A stretch of DNA of 11,274 nt from an uncultured Duganella sp. (GCA_946482635.1 CAMLSG010000184.1:1-11274); one strand, 5' to 3'. Shown: positions 1 to 6,528, counted from the first letter of the stretch. Numbers and translations are program-made. The notes: generated by a model from the sequence alone, not told the origin.

Positions 1-297
1 CGCCGCATTGCCAGCTCCGGCCTGGGCGATTACATCTCCTTCACCGCCACGTCCGAAGCATGCGGCTATGCCAAGCCGGATAGCCGCTTCTTCGAGTACG
101 CGACGAAAATGGCACGCTCCTTCAACAAGGATGAAACCATCATCGTGGGCGACCGGCTGGACGCCGATATCCTCGGCGCCAACCGGTTCGGCATCGAAAG
201 CTGCTGGTACAACCCGGGCCGTTTAGCCAACGACACGGAAGCACTGCCCACTTTCGAAGCCGCCCACCTTGACGATATTGCGCCCTTGCTCGCTTAG
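1..297 (+). CDS. HAD-family hydrolase, C-terminal part (5' end outside window)
   Basis: The frame is open from base 1 to a TAG at 295-297 and gives the last 98 residues of a haloacid-dehalogenase superfamily phosphatase. The visible part holds HAD motif III, the lysine in GYAKPDSRFF (visible residue 25). It also holds motif IV, VGDRLDADILGA, with acidic residues at visible positions 51 and 55 that in this family help bind Mg2+. The sequence after motif IV (GIESCWYNPG) resembles YjjG-type pyrimidine nucleotidases and related C1-capped HAD phosphatases. The nucleophile motif I (DxDxT) and the cap domain lie upstream of the window, so the substrate cannot be judged. The gene ends tail to tail with the TonB-dependent receptor, and the two stop codons overlap within TTAG. 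Family membership is secure; the YjjG-like sub-assignment is tentative. Confidence 0.85.
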   Translation, partial: RRIASSGLGDYISFTATSEACGYAKPDSRFFEYATKMARSFNKDETIIVGDRLDADILGANRFGIESCWYNPGRLANDTEALPTFEAAHLDDIAPLLA

Positions 298-3032
298 AAG
301 GCGAAGCGCAGGCCGGCGTTGACCCGGCGGCCGACATCTTCCAGCGTCAGGAACTGGCTCTCGTTGTTGGCATATTCGTGCATGCGTGCGTTGTTCACGT
401 TAATGCCATCCAGGTAGAGCGCAATCTTCGGCGTGATGTTGTAGCGCAGGCTCAGGTCGTACTGGCCGTAGGCCGCACGAGTACGCGGCTGGGTGCTGCC
501 GCCGCCGCAGTCGACGGCAAACTTGTTGCGCCAGTTGTAGCTCACGCGCGCCGAGAAGGTCTCATTCTCATAGAACACCGAGGCGTTGTACGACTGCTTC
601 GACAAGCCTGGATAGCCGCAATCCAGCGCCGTTGCATCGTCGCGGCTGGCCGTCGCGTCGACGAAGGTGTAGTTGGCAGCCACGCCAAAGCCGCGCAGCC
701 AGGCGATGCCGTTGTCGAAGGCGTACTGGCCGGCCAGTTCGATACCTTTGATCTTGCCCTTCTGGCCATTGCGGATGCGGGTGTCATGCACCACTTCCGA
801 GTACTGCGGGATGGTGATATCTTCCAGGCGCCTTTCGAGGAAGTTCGACACATTCTTCTGGAAGATCGCGGCCCCGAGGAAGTTGGTCTTGGACAGGTAC
901 CATTCATACGACAGGTCCAGGTTCTTCGACTCCATCGGCTTCAGGTAAGGATTGCCGCCGCCGGTCTGCACATCGCCAAAGCGGCCGCCATACCAGTTGT
1001 CGACGCCCATCTGGTTCAGCGTCGGCCGGGTTTCGGTCTTCGAAGCTGCCAGGCGCAGCACCATGTCATCGGTCAGGTCGAATTTCAGGTTACCGGAAGG
1101 CAGTACGCTGTTGTAGCTGTTCGAAACCGCGGTTTCGACCGCCGGGCCGTAGTTCAGGATGTAGGTGGTGTCGTTCGGGCTCTTGGTTGCCGACAGCAGC
1201 ACCCGGCTGATGCCGGTCGAGGTCGAATTGACGTGCACCACGCGCACGCCGGCGTTGGCCGACCAGCGCTCGCCTTCCCACTTCGAATCGAGGAAGATGC
1301 TCGATACCTTTTCCTTGACGCTCCAGAAATTCGGCTTGGTGTAGTCGATCGACATCGGGCCGTTCGGGAACTTGGTCTTGTCCAGGTACAGCGCCGGGTC
1401 GTTCGACAGGGCCAGCGTCGACGGCTGGTTCAGGTAGTTCATGTACTCGTACGGATTGAAACTGAGGTAGCTCGCCGGTGCGCCCGGGAAGGCATTGTCC
1501 AGCGATTTCACCGTGAACAGCGACGATGGCAGCGAGACGTGGTAGCCGCTGAACGCATTCCAGGAATCGCTCTCCCACTGGTTGCGTCCCACCTTGCGCT
1601 GCGAGTACGAGAGGCCGGTATCGATGCCCTTGAAGGCGCCGATTTCATGCGCCCACGAAGCATTCATGCGGCCTTCGCTCAATTCGTCGGCAAACCGCAC
1701 GTCCTTGTTGGATACGGCGTGGGCCCGCACCGCAGTCGGGTCGGTAATGCCGTCGCCAAAGACCAGACTCGGAATGGAGCCGAAAGTCAGCGTGTCGCCG
1801 TTCTTCGGCACCATGCCGGCCACGATCCACTGGTCGGGAGTCTTGGTCGTGGTGCGCGAATTCGAAACATCGCCTTCCAGCTTCCATTCCGGCGATACAT
1901 TCCATTTCGCGTTCAGGCCGAAGGCTTTGGTAATCGACAGGCGGTCGCCGCCCTTGACGATCATGTCGTTCGAGTTGGCGTCGGTCAGGACGCCGGTGCC
2001 GTCGCCGACCAGGGCCGGGTTATTGGCGAAGAAGTTCGAGCCTGGGCGCAGGAAGCTGGTGACCTGGTTGTTCGAGTCGTACTTCACGCCAAGCTGCACC
2101 GGGTTGTTCCAGTCGCTGATCGCGATCACGTCGTTGCGCTGGTTCAGGCGCGAATACAGCGCATCGGCAGTCAGCTTCAGGTCGGCCGACGGGTTGTATT
2201 GCACGGTGACGTTGCTGACCAGGCGCTTGCGGGTTTCGTTCTCCTGCTGGTAGCCGAAGCTTTGCGGCATCAGCAGCTTCTTGCTGCTGACGTTGGCCAT
2301 GGTCAGGCCCTTGGAATTCAGGTCGCCGTCGATCATGTAGACGTCGCGCAGGTTCCAGGCGTCGTTGATGGCCTTGTTCTGCTTCGATGCGCGGTCGGTG
2401 TAGGACAGGGAGCCAGTTACGCCGAAAGTCTTGTTCTCATTGGCGAAGGAATACATGCCGCTGACGTTGGGCGTGTTCTTCTTCGAGTTCGAATCGTAGG
2501 AGTCGAACATATTGACCACGCCCGAATGGCCTGCCTTGCCGGACAGCGGGCGGGCAGTCTGGATGTCGACCGTCGAACCGATGCCTCCTTCCGGCAGGAA
2601 GGGCATGGAAGTCTTGTAGACGATGGCTTTCGAGATCAGGTCCGACGACAGCAGGTCGAACGAGAAATCGCGGCCGCCGGTGTCGCTGGTCATGGTGCGG
2701 CCGTTGACCAGCACATTGTTGAACTCCGGCCCAAGGCCGCGCACCGAGATATAACGCCCTTCGCCGTTGTTGCGCTGGATTTGCACGCCGGTGACGCGCT
2801 GCAGCGACTCAGCGATATTCGTATCCGGGAATTTGCCGGCGTCTTCGGCCGACACGGCATCTACAACACCTTCCTGCAAGCGCTTGGTCGCCAGCGAGGA
2901 AGCCAGGGAAGCGCGAACGCCGCTCACCACGACTTTCGCCGAAGGATCGATCTGGTCGTCCGCAGTTTGAGCATGTGCACCCAGCGGCAGCAGCATCTCT
3001 GCGATCAGCGCCGCCAATACAGTCTTACGCAT
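294..3032 (-). CDS. TonB-dependent outer-membrane receptor (Xanthomonas/Caulobacter-type)
   Basis: A 912-residue TonB-dependent receptor. Residues 1-21 form a signal peptide ending Ala-His-Ala before Gln22; Glu12 inside its hydrophobic core is slightly unusual. A TonB-box-like KVVVSG follows near residues 33-38. The plug domain spans about 45-165, with GKFPDTNIAESLQRVTGV, the RGLGPEFNNVLVNGR stretch (98-112) and the EGGIGSTVDIQT segment near 138-149, all typical of the class often called TonB-Xanth-Caul. The rest is the 22-strand barrel, ending in the aromatic C-terminus LRFAF needed for Bam recognition. The start is supported by CGGAGA at 3037-3042, about 4 bases upstream. These receptors import iron complexes or carbohydrates using TonB energy. 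No neighbouring glycosidase, LacI regulator, tryptophan-halogenase-like gene or anti-sigma gene is present, so the substrate is unknown. It is transcribed divergently from the YciI-like gene. Confidence 0.95.
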   Translation of the reverse strand: MRKTVLAALIAEMLLPLGAHAQTADDQIDPSAKVVVSGVRASLASSLATKRLQEGVVDAVSAEDAGKFPDTNIAESLQRVTGVQIQRNNGEGRYISVRGLGPEFNNVLVNGRTMTSDTGGRDFSFDLLSSDLISKAIVYKTSMPFLPEGGIGSTVDIQTARPLSGKAGHSGVVNMFDSYDSNSKKNTPNVSGMYSFANENKTFGVTGSLSYTDRASKQNKAINDAWNLRDVYMIDGDLNSKGLTMANVSSKKLLMPQSFGYQQENETRKRLVSNVTVQYNPSADLKLTADALYSRLNQRNDVIAISDWNNPVQLGVKYDSNNQVTSFLRPGSNFFANNPALVGDGTGVLTDANSNDMIVKGGDRLSITKAFGLNAKWNVSPEWKLEGDVSNSRTTTKTPDQWIVAGMVPKNGDTLTFGSIPSLVFGDGITDPTAVRAHAVSNKDVRFADELSEGRMNASWAHEIGAFKGIDTGLSYSQRKVGRNQWESDSWNAFSGYHVSLPSSLFTVKSLDNAFPGAPASYLSFNPYEYMNYLNQPSTLALSNDPALYLDKTKFPNGPMSIDYTKPNFWSVKEKVSSIFLDSKWEGERWSANAGVRVVHVNSTSTGISRVLLSATKSPNDTTYILNYGPAVETAVSNSYNSVLPSGNLKFDLTDDMVLRLAASKTETRPTLNQMGVDNWYGGRFGDVQTGGGNPYLKPMESKNLDLSYEWYLSKTNFLGAAIFQKNVSNFLERRLEDITIPQYSEVVHDTRIRNGQKGKIKGIELAGQYAFDNGIAWLRGFGVAANYTFVDATASRDDATALDCGYPGLSKQSYNASVFYENETFSARVSYNWRNKFAVDCGGGSTQPRTRAAYGQYDLSLRYNITPKIALYLDGINVNNARMHEYANNESQFLTLEDVGRRVNAGLRFAF

Positions 3033-3081
3033 ATTGTCTCCGTAATTTTTTGGTTTGGTGAGCCAATGTTACGCAGCGCCT

Positions 3082-3118
3082 GCAATATCAAAGTATTGCG
3101 TCTTTCAGTATTGATATT
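3082..3118. repeat. Nested inverted repeats, candidate operator
   Basis: Two overlapping perfect inverted repeats occur here. GCAATA (3082-3087) pairs with TATTGC (3094-3099) across 6 bases. AATATCAA (3084-3091) pairs with TTGATATT (3111-3118) across 19 bases. The hexamer GTATTG also recurs directly at 3093-3098 and 3108-3113, 15 bases apart. The arrangement, in the middle of a divergent promoter region, suggests binding sites for one or more dimeric regulators controlling the receptor, the yciI-like gene or both. The repeats are seen directly; the regulatory role is inferred and no regulator is identified. Confidence 0.4.
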
Positions 3119-3140
3119 CCGAAAACGTATGAGTCATACT
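3111..3140 (+). promoter_or_regulatory. Candidate sigma-70 promoter for the yciI-like gene
   Basis: A -35-like TTGATA (3111-3116) is followed after 18 bases by CATACT (3135-3140) as a possible -10, about 32 bases before the ATG at 3173. The -35 box overlaps the right arm of the nested inverted repeat. The -10 overlaps the palindrome at 3127-3139, so a protein bound at either would block this promoter. The -10 match is only moderate. Confidence 0.3.
3127..3139. repeat. 13-base palindrome GTATGA-G-TCATAC
   Basis: A perfect inverted repeat with 6-base arms and a single central G. It covers most of the candidate -10 box of the yciI-like gene. The size and position fit a small dimeric repressor site, but no regulator gene is adjacent and the assignment is inference. 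Confidence 0.35.
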
Positions 3141-3172
3141 GCAAGCTCCCGTTTCCGGCTCGCGAGACCTCC

Positions 3173-3475
3173 ATGCATTACGCCCTGATTTACGAATACG
3201 CCGCCGACTACCTTGAGCGCCGCGCCGAGTTCCGCGACGCGCACCTGAAGCTGGCCTGGGCCTCGCACGAACGCGGTGAATTCCAGCTGGGCGGCGTGCT
3301 GGCCGACCCGGTCGACAGCGCCCTGCTGTGGTTCAATGCCGACTCGCCGGCGGTGGTCGAGGAGTTCGTCAAAGCCGATCCGTATGTGCAAAATGGCCTG
3401 GTGGTGAAGTGGCGCGTGCGCCCATGGATGACGGTTGCCGGGACGCTGGCTGACGCGCCGATTTATCCCGGCTGA
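3173..3475 (+). CDS. YciI-like family protein
   Basis: A 100-residue cytoplasmic protein matching the YCII-related family (ferredoxin-like alpha/beta dimers, usually 90-100 residues). The N-terminus MHYALIYEYAADYLERRAEFRDAHL has the family layout: a first beta strand, then an Arg-x-x-x-His helix. His24 corresponds to the conserved histidine proposed as part of the family's active or binding site. The following GEFQLGGVLADPVDSALLWF and FVKADPYVQNGLV segments match the usual G-x-L-x-x-G-x-L and DPY-x-x-x-G-(L/V) elements. The biochemical role of this family is mostly unknown; some members act in chlorinated-aromatic catabolism or occur as domains with sigma factors, and nothing here points to either. 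The ribosome binding site is weak (GAGACC at about 3164-3169). The gene is divergent from the receptor and followed by a separate promoter. Confidence 0.88.
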   Translation: MHYALIYEYAADYLERRAEFRDAHLKLAWASHERGEFQLGGVLADPVDSALLWFNADSPAVVEEFVKADPYVQNGLVVKWRVRPWMTVAGTLADAPIYPG

Positions 3476-3509
3476 TGTGGGATTTATGCAACTAGTGACT
3501 ATTTGATAG

Positions 3510-3537
3510 TTTGCCCTTTGGAAACTGTCGTTACAAT
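3510..3537 (+). promoter_or_regulatory. Candidate promoter upstream of the interrupted membrane-protein gene
   Basis: TACAAT (3532-3537) is a good -10 match. The -35 is poor: TTTGCC at 3510-3515 with 16-base spacing. It lies 34 bases before the ATG at 3572. A small perfect inverted repeat, ACTAT-TTG-ATAGT (3498-3510), sits directly upstream. No convincing terminator of the yciI-like gene is seen in the 96-base gap. Confidence 0.35.
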
Positions 3538-3571
3538 TTGCGCTCCAACTTTGCAAGACACCGATTGCCCC

Positions 3572-4147
3572 ATGTCCGACAACGTCTACGCCGCTCCGCT
3601 CGCCGACCTCGATGAGCAAACCGCAGCCAGCACCGATTCACGCTTCTAGGTCGTCTCGCCGCGCAAGCTGCTGGTCCTGTACTTCATGACGCTCGGCCTG
3701 TACCACTTGTACTGGAACTACAAGAACTGGGCCCTGCATAACGAAGCAACAGGCGAAGGCGTCTGGCCGGTGCCGCGCGCAATTTTTTCCATCTTCTTCA
3801 CGCACAGCCTGTTCCGCAATATCGCATCCCATGATGTGACTCATGACCGCGCCGAGTGGGATGCGGGATCGAATTCCACTTTCATGGTGCTCCTGGTCAT
3901 CGGGGGCAACCTGATGGACCGGCTGGCTGCAAAGAGCATCGGCTCGCCAATGACCGATATCGCTTCGCTCGCCCTGCTGGTGCCAACCGGCCTGCTTCTG
4001 AAGAAAGTGCAGGCGGAAATCAATGCCCGCAGCGGCGATCCGAGCGGCAGCAGCAACGCCGCGTTCTCGGCGGCGAATATCGCCTGGTGCGTCCTCGGTG
4101 TGGTTTACTGGACCTTGATTGTCATCGGCTTCACCGTTCCGGATTAA
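3572..4147 (+). pseudogene. Small multi-pass membrane protein (DUF4234-like) interrupted by an in-frame amber codon
   Basis: From ATG 3572 to TAA 4145-4147 one frame encodes a continuous 191-codon product, apart from a TAG at 3647-3649 (codon 26). Before it is a short polar leader, MSDNVYAAPLADLDEQ. After it comes VVSPRKLLVLYFMTLGLYHLYWNYKNW, whose hydrophobic LYxLYWxYKNW pattern resembles DUF4234-type bacterial membrane proteins. Further hydrophobic stretches follow: the IFSIFFTHSLF region, FMVLLVIGGNL, IASLALLVPTGLLL and a C-terminal VLGVVYWTLIVIGFTV helix. In related sequences I recall an aromatic residue, often Tyr, at the amber position, so a single TAC/TAT to TAG change would explain it. 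The only in-frame ATG soon after (3686) lies inside the first membrane segment and lacks a ribosome binding site, so re-initiation looks unlikely. Alternatives are a sequencing error or amber readthrough. The interruption is certain from the sequence; the family name is tentative. Confidence 0.7.
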
Positions 4148-5598
4148 TCGGACTTGTGGCCTGCCAGCGGAATCTCCGGCAGGAACCACAGCACAATCAA
4201 GCCCAGTAGCACCAGCAGCGCGCCGGCGCCGAAGATGCCGGCAATCGCGTGGCGGTACACCGCCACCGTTGAAGGCAGCACACTGACGCCCGGCCCTACT
4301 GCAGCCACTGCCTTCACGCCGTGGATATGCAGCGAACGCGCCAGCATGGCGCCCGATCCCGTCACGCCCAGCAGGCCGCCCAGCGAGCGGAAGAATGTCA
4401 GCATCGCCGTCCCCACTCCGCGCCGCGGCAGCGGCAAGGCGTTCTGCACGGCGATCGTCATGTTCGGCATCACCAGTCCCAGTCCGGCCCCCAGAAGAAA
4501 AATCGCCGGCTCGATGACCCAGTAGCCCCACCCTGCTTCCATGCCCAATGCCAGCGTGCTGAATGCCGCCAGCGCGGCAACCAGGCCGCCCAGTTGCACG
4601 CCCTTGTACTTGCCGGTGCGCGCCAGCCTGCGGCCGCTCAGCATCGAAGAGCCGACCAGGCCAATCATCATGGCCACGGTGAGCAAGCCGGAACTTGCGG
4701 GGCTGCTGCCCATGACCACCTGGAAGAACAGCGGGAAGAACACGGTGGCGCCCATCAGGCCCATGAAGGTCAGCGCCATCACCACGCTGGCGATATTGAA
4801 GGTCCGGTTGCCGAACAAGTCCGGCGGCAGCACCGGTTCCGGCGCTTTGCGTACATGCACGGCCAGCCAGGCGCCCAGCACCACCGCCAGCACGCTGCAC
4901 AACTGCACCTGCAGCGAATCCCACGCCCACTCCGTGCCGCCCAGCGCCAGCACCAGCAGCGCGGAGGTAATCGAGCCGGTCATCAGCACGGAGCCCAGGT
5001 AATCGACGCGATGCGCGTGATGCACCTTCTCCTTGTGCAGCGCCCGCGCAATGGCGTAGAAGGCTACAGCGCCCACCGGCAGGTTGACGTAGAAGGTCCA
5101 GTGCCAGGACAGCGCATCGGTAATCAGGCCGCCCAGCACGGGGCCGAGCAGGCTGGTCGCGGCATACACCACCGGCACCATGCCCATGCGCTTGCCGCGC
5201 TCCGCAGGCGGAATGATGTCGGCGATGATGATCTGCGCCAGCGGCAGGAAGCCGCCCGCGCCCACGCCTTGCAGCGCGCGGAACACGATCAGCTGCGTCA
5301 TGTCCTGCGCCAGGCCGCACAGCGCGGAGCCAAGCAGGAAGGCGCCCATGGCCGCAAAAATCATCGGCCGGCGGCCGTACTGGTCGGCCAGCTTGCCGTA
5401 CAGCGGCATGGTGGCGGTGGAGGCCAGCACGTAGGCGGTGACCACCCACGACAGGTGGGCCATGCCGCCCAGGTCGGCTACGATGCGCGGCAAGGCGGTG
5501 GCGACAATGCTCTGGTCCAGCGCACTGAGGCCAAGCACGGCCATCATGGCCAGGTAAACGGCGCGGATTTCGCGCTCGGTGACGGGGGTGTCCTTCAT
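4144..5598 (-). CDS. DHA2-family MFS multidrug efflux transporter (EmrB/QacA type)
   Basis: A 484-residue inner-membrane proton-drug antiporter of the 14-helix DHA2 class. Visible motifs are LDQSIVATALPRI in helix 1 (Asp28, DHA2 signature), WVVTAYVL (51-58), motif A GKLADQYGRRP (68-78), motif B RALQGVGAGG (107-116), the antiporter motif C GPVLGGLI (152-159) and WHWTFYVNLP (165-174). Length is normal for the family. Its ATG overlaps the marR stop in ATGA (5595-5598), so the two are translationally coupled and the pump is almost certainly under MarR control. No EmrA-type membrane-fusion protein is encoded nearby, so it probably exports into the periplasm by itself or borrows a partner from elsewhere. 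It ends Ser-Asp-stop, sharing the sequence GATTAATC with the end of the convergent membrane-protein gene. Substrates cannot be predicted. Confidence 0.95.
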   Translation of the reverse strand: MKDTPVTEREIRAVYLAMMAVLGLSALDQSIVATALPRIVADLGGMAHLSWVVTAYVLASTATMPLYGKLADQYGRRPMIFAAMGAFLLGSALCGLAQDMTQLIVFRALQGVGAGGFLPLAQIIIADIIPPAERGKRMGMVPVVYAATSLLGPVLGGLITDALSWHWTFYVNLPVGAVAFYAIARALHKEKVHHAHRVDYLGSVLMTGSITSALLVLALGGTEWAWDSLQVQLCSVLAVVLGAWLAVHVRKAPEPVLPPDLFGNRTFNIASVVMALTFMGLMGATVFFPLFFQVVMGSSPASSGLLTVAMMIGLVGSSMLSGRRLARTGKYKGVQLGGLVAALAAFSTLALGMEAGWGYWVIEPAIFLLGAGLGLVMPNMTIAVQNALPLPRRGVGTAMLTFFRSLGGLLGVTGSGAMLARSLHIHGVKAVAAVGPGVSVLPSTVAVYRHAIAGIFGAGALLVLLGLIVLWFLPEIPLAGHKSD

Positions 5599-6053
5599 GG
5601 CGTTCCGATGATGTTCAGGGGTTCGATGGCGGCTTCCAGCGCGGCCAGCTGGGCCGGCGTCAGGCGGGCGATACGCTGCGCCATCCAGTCGCGGCGCTTG
5701 TCGCGCAGGGCTTCGATGCGCTCGGTGCCCAGCGCCGTGGCCTGCAGGCCGGAGCGGCGGCGGTCTTGCGGATCTGGCGCGCTGCGCTCCACCAGCCCCG
5801 CTTCTTCCATCGACTTGATATGGCCGCTCATGGTGGCGGCGCGCACATTCTCCATGCGCGCCAGTTCGGCAACGCCGATGCCCGGCTGTTCCTGGATGAT
5901 GGCCAGCAGCATGTACTGCACCAGGGGGATATCGCCGCCGTTTTCGCTGGCATCGCGGCGCATTTCACGCACCAGCCGTTTCAGCGTCAGGCGCAACTCC
6001 TCGCTGGCGGCGAGCACGCGCGGAGACAGGGTTGCTTCGTGTTTTTTCGACAT
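5595..6053 (-). CDS. MarR-family transcriptional regulator
   Basis: A 152-residue winged-helix regulator. Helix 1 and the dimer region occupy about 1-50. The DNA-binding helix-turn-helix lies at about 59-85 (IGVAELARMENVRAATMSGHIKSM). The wing at 88-106 carries the characteristic DPQDRRR turn, and a C-terminal dimerisation helix runs 108-147. Family members bind palindromes as dimers and release DNA on binding small phenolic or drug-like ligands. Here the gene is first in an operon with an efflux pump, the classic arrangement for a self-repressing sensor of the pump's substrates. A perfect palindrome lies 13-31 bases before its start and is the obvious operator. The start at 6053 gives a normal MarR length; the ribosome binding site (TTGGAT, about 5 bases upstream) is weak, so translation may be modest, as often found for repressors. 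Confidence 0.95.
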   Translation of the reverse strand: MSKKHEATLSPRVLAASEELRLTLKRLVREMRRDASENGGDIPLVQYMLLAIIQEQPGIGVAELARMENVRAATMSGHIKSMEEAGLVERSAPDPQDRRRSGLQATALGTERIEALRDKRRDWMAQRIARLTPAQLAALEAAIEPLNIIGTP

Positions 6054-6066
6054 TGATCCAAGTAAT

Positions 6067-6085
6067 TAGGTAGGCTACCTACCTA
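6067..6085. promoter_or_regulatory. MarR operator candidate, 19-base perfect palindrome
   Basis: TAGGTAGG-CTA-CCTACCTA has 8-base perfect arms. A second register, TAGGTAG-G-CTACCTA (6067-6081), is also perfect, so three half-sites overlap. The site begins at the predicted -10 box of marR and covers the likely transcription start, the ideal place for autorepression. It also contains the TAG stop of the upstream four-cysteine gene (6075-6077, minus strand). The palindrome is seen directly; assignment to the adjacent MarR is inference, though strongly supported by position. Confidence 0.8.
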
Positions 6086-6467
6086 TCTTACCGGATATTT
6101 CCCGGCCGCGCAAAAGCGCCAGCAAGTGTTCGCGCGCCGCCGCCAGCGTCATGCCCTTCTCCTGCAGGTGCGGCAGCAGCTTGTCGAACAATTCGCGCCG
6201 CCGCGCGCCGGATTCGGAGATATCGCGCCGGTCGCTGAAAAAGTCCATCAGGGTTGAGCCGCACAGGCAGTTTCGGTAAGCCTCGACGATCGCCACGCTG
6301 TCGTCGTCGAAGCTTTGCTTGAGGCCAGTGATGTCCTTGCGGACCGATTGGGTTTGCTGCATGAAGTCATGCGCGGTAGCGAAGACCCGCCCGCAATAAC
6401 TGCAATGCTTGGGAAAGGCCGAAGCGGCCAATGCCTGCAGGCCCTCAAAGAAAAGACGTTCCTCCAT
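6075..6467 (-). CDS. Uncharacterised small four-cysteine (zinc-ribbon-like) protein
   Basis: A 130-residue soluble protein; I do not recognise a named family with a known function. It contains Cys22-x-x-Cys25 in a PKHCSYCGRVF context, typical of a zinc-ribbon knuckle, and Cys67-x-Cys69 in RNCLCGSTLMDFF, so four cysteines could bind one zinc. Between them is a helical, acidic stretch (GLKQSFDDDSVAIVEAYRNC). The C-terminal half (80-130) is helical and rich in charged residues (RRDISESGARRREL...), resembling a response-regulator-adjacent or partner-binding tail, with no membrane segment. A good ribosome binding site, AGAGGT, sits 7 bases before the ATG (complement of 6475-6480), supporting this start. 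Its stop lies inside the MarR operator palindrome, 21 bases before marR. The gene could be co-transcribed with marR and the pump or simply be a neighbour. Coding status is well supported by codon structure and the Cys motifs; function is unknown. Confidence 0.78.
   Translation of the reverse strand: MEERLFFEGLQALAASAFPKHCSYCGRVFATAHDFMQQTQSVRKDITGLKQSFDDDSVAIVEAYRNCLCGSTLMDFFSDRRDISESGARRRELFDKLLPHLQEKGMTLAAAREHLLALLRGREISGKIGR
6085..6113 (-). promoter_or_regulatory. Candidate sigma-70 promoter of the marR-MFS operon
   Basis: On the minus strand TTGCGC (complement of 6108-6113) and TAAGAT (complement of 6085-6090) are separated by exactly 17 bases. The promoter lies inside the last codons of the upstream four-cysteine gene, so marR-MFS can be transcribed independently of it. 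The palindrome at 6067-6085 touches the -10 box. Confidence 0.5.
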
Positions 6468-6528
6468 TTTTGCAACCTCTTTCTTCCAGTTCGCTGCAAT
6501 TTATGAGAAAGTAAATCTTTCGCGCCGC

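Larger units (their letters stand above)
3033..3172. promoter_or_regulatory. Divergent regulatory region between the receptor and the yciI-like gene
   Basis: This is the only AT-rich gap of any size in the left half of the window, and it must carry the promoters of both divergent genes. It contains three separate inverted repeats, listed individually. The receptor's ribosome binding site (complement of TCTCC, 3037-3041) lies at its left end. On the receptor strand a weak -10 candidate (TAACAT, complement of 3064-3069 or close by) can be seen without a convincing -35 at the right spacing, which would fit an activator-dependent promoter. That last point is inference. Confidence 0.5.

Noticed and set aside
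281..310. Possible terminator hairpin at the HAD/receptor junction
   Set aside because: Only a 5-base stem (CGCTT/AAGCG) with an 8-base loop and no U-run; too weak to call a terminator.
378..3188. 936-codon open frame on the plus strand across the receptor gene
   Set aside because: It is exactly antisense to a clear TonB-dependent receptor; its product is Val/Arg/His-rich with no domain, as expected from the GC-rich third positions of the real gene read backwards.
3638..5449. 603-codon minus-strand frame over the MFS gene and the interrupted membrane gene
   Set aside because: It is out of frame with the MFS protein, whose motifs are all in the other minus-strand frame. The product is Gly/Arg/Ala-rich without recognisable motifs.
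4321..6069. 582-codon plus-strand frame antisense to MFS and marR
   Set aside because: His/Gln/Arg-rich shadow translation of two well-supported genes on the other strand.
6091..6105. CCGG-N7-CCGG near the marR promoter as a second operator
   Set aside because: CCGG is itself a palindrome and common in GC-rich DNA; the interior does not pair, so this is not a meaningful inverted repeat.
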